Origin: a bacterium
GTDB taxonomy: Bacteria > Zhuqueibacterota > Zhuqueibacteria > Oleimicrobiales > Geothermoviventaceae
DNA: 64,000 nt
Assembly (NCBI GenBank): GCA_028275345.1
Contig: JAPWUV010000013.1
Location: 33,210 to 97,209, forward strand
Direction: 5' to 3'
Shown here one piece after another: positions 62,628 through 64,000 of this stretch. Position 1 is the stretch's first letter, and each line of letters begins with the position of its first letter. The notes under the pieces are model-generated. The model saw only the letters and a list, made by a program, of their open reading frames with translations. It did no database searches and had not been told where the DNA came from. The translations under genes and the position numbers were made by a program.

Positions 62628-63077
62628 GTGCATGTGTCCGCCGAGCAGATTCGGGAGCTTGTCGAGCCTCTCCTCGAAGAGGAGGGGGTTGAGCTAGTGG
62701 ACCTCGAGCTAAAGGGCTCGCCGGGTCGCCTGATCCTCCGCATCTTCATCGACGAGGAGGGAGGCATCACCATTGACCGCTGCACCGAGATCAGCCGCAA
62801 GCTCTCGGATCTGCTGGACCGCAAGGACCCGATCCCGGGCCGGTACACGCTCGAGGTATCGTCGCCGGGCGTCGATCGACCGTTGGTTCAGCCGAGGGAC
62901 TTCCGACGCAACGTGGGGCGAGAGGTTCGGGTGGAGTACCGCGACGGGGAGGTGACGCGTTCCCTCACAGGACGGATCATGGCGGCAGCGGACGACTTGG
63001 AGCTGGAAGTCCGCGGAGAGCGGATCCACCTGCAGTGGTCCGATGTGATTCGCGCGAAGATCCAGCTCCGGTTTTGA
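62628..63077 (+). CDS. rimP: Ribosome maturation factor RimP
   Basis: 149 residues, required for maturation of the 30S subunit. It has the N-terminal alpha/beta domain (EEEGVELVDLELKGSPGRLILRIFID) with the family motif VSSPGVDRPL and a C-terminal Sm-like barrel (LTGRIMAAADDLELEV). The start is GTG 62628 after CTGGGAG. It begins the rimP-nusA operon as in most bacteria; the downstream partner is nusA 45 bases later. Confidence 0.95.
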   Translation: MHVSAEQIRELVEPLLEEEGVELVDLELKGSPGRLILRIFIDEEGGITIDRCTEISRKLSDLLDRKDPIPGRYTLEVSSPGVDRPLVQPRDFRRNVGREVRVEYRDGEVTRSLTGRIMAAADDLELEVRGERIHLQWSDVIRAKIQLRF

Positions 63078-63122
63078 GAAGAGGAACTAAGGGGGCCAAG
63101 ACCCAAGCAAGGGCAATGGGAG

Positions 63123-64000
63123 ATGGTGAGAACTGAGCTTGCAGAGGCTTTCGCACAGTTGGCGAAAGAGAAGCAGATCGACCGGGAGAAGCTGTCGGAG
63201 ATCATCCACAGCGTCCTGGAGGCGATGGTCCGCAAGAAATTCGGGACCACCGATAACTTCGACATCTACGTCAACCTGGACAAGGGGGTCATCGAGATCC
63301 AGCAGATCAAGAAGATCGTGGAGAAGGTGACCGACCCCGTCACGGAGATCGACCTGGAGACGGCGCGGAAGAGCGAGCCGGATCTGGAGATTGGCGAGGA
63401 GTTCCTGGAAATCGTCGACCCGGCCACCTTTGGGCGACGGTTGATCCAATCGGCCAGACAAAGCCTGAATCAGAAAATCCGGGAGATCGAGAAGCAGATC
63501 ACCTTCGAGGAGTACAAGAATCGGGTGGGGGAGATCGTGATCGGCGATGTCCGCCAGGTGACCCGGGATGAGGTCTACCTCAACGTGGACCGCACGGAAG
63601 TGGTGATGCCGCGGGAGGAGCAGATCCCGACGGAGAAGTACCGACGCGGCGAGACCCTGCGCGCGGTGATCAAGAGAGTGGAAGAAACCCCGCGCGGCCC
63701 GGTGATCATCGTCAGTCGGGCCGACCCCATGTTCTTGGTGCGGCTTTTCGAATTGGAGGTACCGGAGATCTACGAGGGGATCATCGAGATCCGGGCGATC
63801 GCGCGGGAGCCGGGTGAACGGACGAAGATCGCCGTCGTCTCCAACGACAAGCGCATCGATGCCGTGGGTGCCTGCGTCGGGATGAAGGGCATCCGAATTC
63901 AGTCCATCGTGCGCGAGCTGAACAACGAGAAGATCGACATCATCAACTGGAGTTCGGAGCCGGAGATCCTGGTGCAGAGGGCGTTGAGCCCCGCGAAGCC
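63123..64000 (+). CDS. nusA: Transcription elongation factor NusA, 3' partial
   Basis: The first 292 codons, cut by the window end. The N-terminal RNA-polymerase-binding domain (about 1-135) begins MVRTELAEAFAQLAKEKQIDREKL. The S1 domain (about 137-205, VGEIVIGDVRQVTRDEVYLNVD) and the first KH domain (GACVGMKGIRIQSIVRELNNEKID) follow. NusA modulates pausing, termination and antitermination. ATG 63123 is the first available start after the in-frame rimP stop; AAGGG lies nine bases upstream. Confidence 0.95.
   Translation, partial: MVRTELAEAFAQLAKEKQIDREKLSEIIHSVLEAMVRKKFGTTDNFDIYVNLDKGVIEIQQIKKIVEKVTDPVTEIDLETARKSEPDLEIGEEFLEIVDPATFGRRLIQSARQSLNQKIREIEKQITFEEYKNRVGEIVIGDVRQVTRDEVYLNVDRTEVVMPREEQIPTEKYRRGETLRAVIKRVEETPRGPVIIVSRADPMFLVRLFELEVPEIYEGIIEIRAIAREPGERTKIAVVSNDKRIDAVGACVGMKGIRIQSIVRELNNEKIDIINWSSEPEILVQRALSPAK

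Noticed and set aside
1-64000. CRISPR arrays, insertion sequences or rRNA
   Set aside because: No regularly spaced repeats, transposase motifs or rRNA segments were found by eye.

Overview
The window reads as a GC-rich, double-membraned bacterium of the FCB group (Bacteroidota/Ignavibacteria/Calditrichota/KSB1-like). The evidence is an LPS-export ATPase next to an OstA/LptA-like protein, a large carboxypeptidase-regulatory/TonB-dependent receptor, heptosyltransferase-type glycosyltransferases, and a surface protein ending in the YPNPFN-type sorting domain of the type IX secretion system. The phylum-level placement is an inference; no rRNA is present to settle it.

Layout. (1) 1-11885 is a housekeeping block on the + strand: lptA-like (partial), lptB, rpoN, hslV, hslU, argF, a FemAB-like acyltransferase, three glycosyltransferases, tRNA-Arg(CCT) and a membrane-anchored TPR protein. 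(2) 11886-13258 holds no convincing gene, but ends in a 72-bp tandem duplication of a sigma70 promoter plus an IclR/KdgR-like palindrome. (3) 13259-18366 looks like an operon: IclR regulator, sodium:solute symporter, split transketolase, SDR. (4) 18486-31034 encodes exported proteins: a duplicated-domain protein, a PhoD-like metallophosphoesterase, two FG-GAP propeller proteins (the first with an apparent frameshift), a beta-helix protein and a glycosidase-like propeller. (5) 31245-37859 carries a TonB-dependent receptor, a T9SS cargo protein and a Tat/lipoprotein sulfatase. (6) 38297-44291 is a tightly packed sugar-acid operon: Fe-alcohol dehydrogenase, DapA-family lyase, PdxA2-like dehydrogenase, DUF1537 kinase, second symporter. 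(7) 44509-62315 contains two paralogous large propeller proteins, two UROD-superfamily proteins in tandem, a GntP permease, a cupin, a PA14-BNR protein, a LamG-propeller protein, a second beta-helix protein and an exported HpcH/HpaI-fold protein. (8) 62540-64000 returns to core genes: a promoter, an attenuator-like hairpin, rimP and nusA (partial).

The ~48 kb between the core blocks is best read as one carbohydrate-use locus on the + strand. Its exported propellers, helices and sulfatase would attack a complex, probably sulfated and uronate/aldonate-containing glycan. The TonB receptor and three inner-membrane permeases would import products. The SDR, DapA-like lyase, PdxA2/DUF1537 pair and split transketolase would feed sugar acids and C4 acids into central metabolism under IclR control. 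No SusD-like protein is visible. The substrate cannot be read from sequence alone. Most propeller and beta-helix proteins occur as paralogous pairs, and they are the main candidates for undescribed enzyme families.
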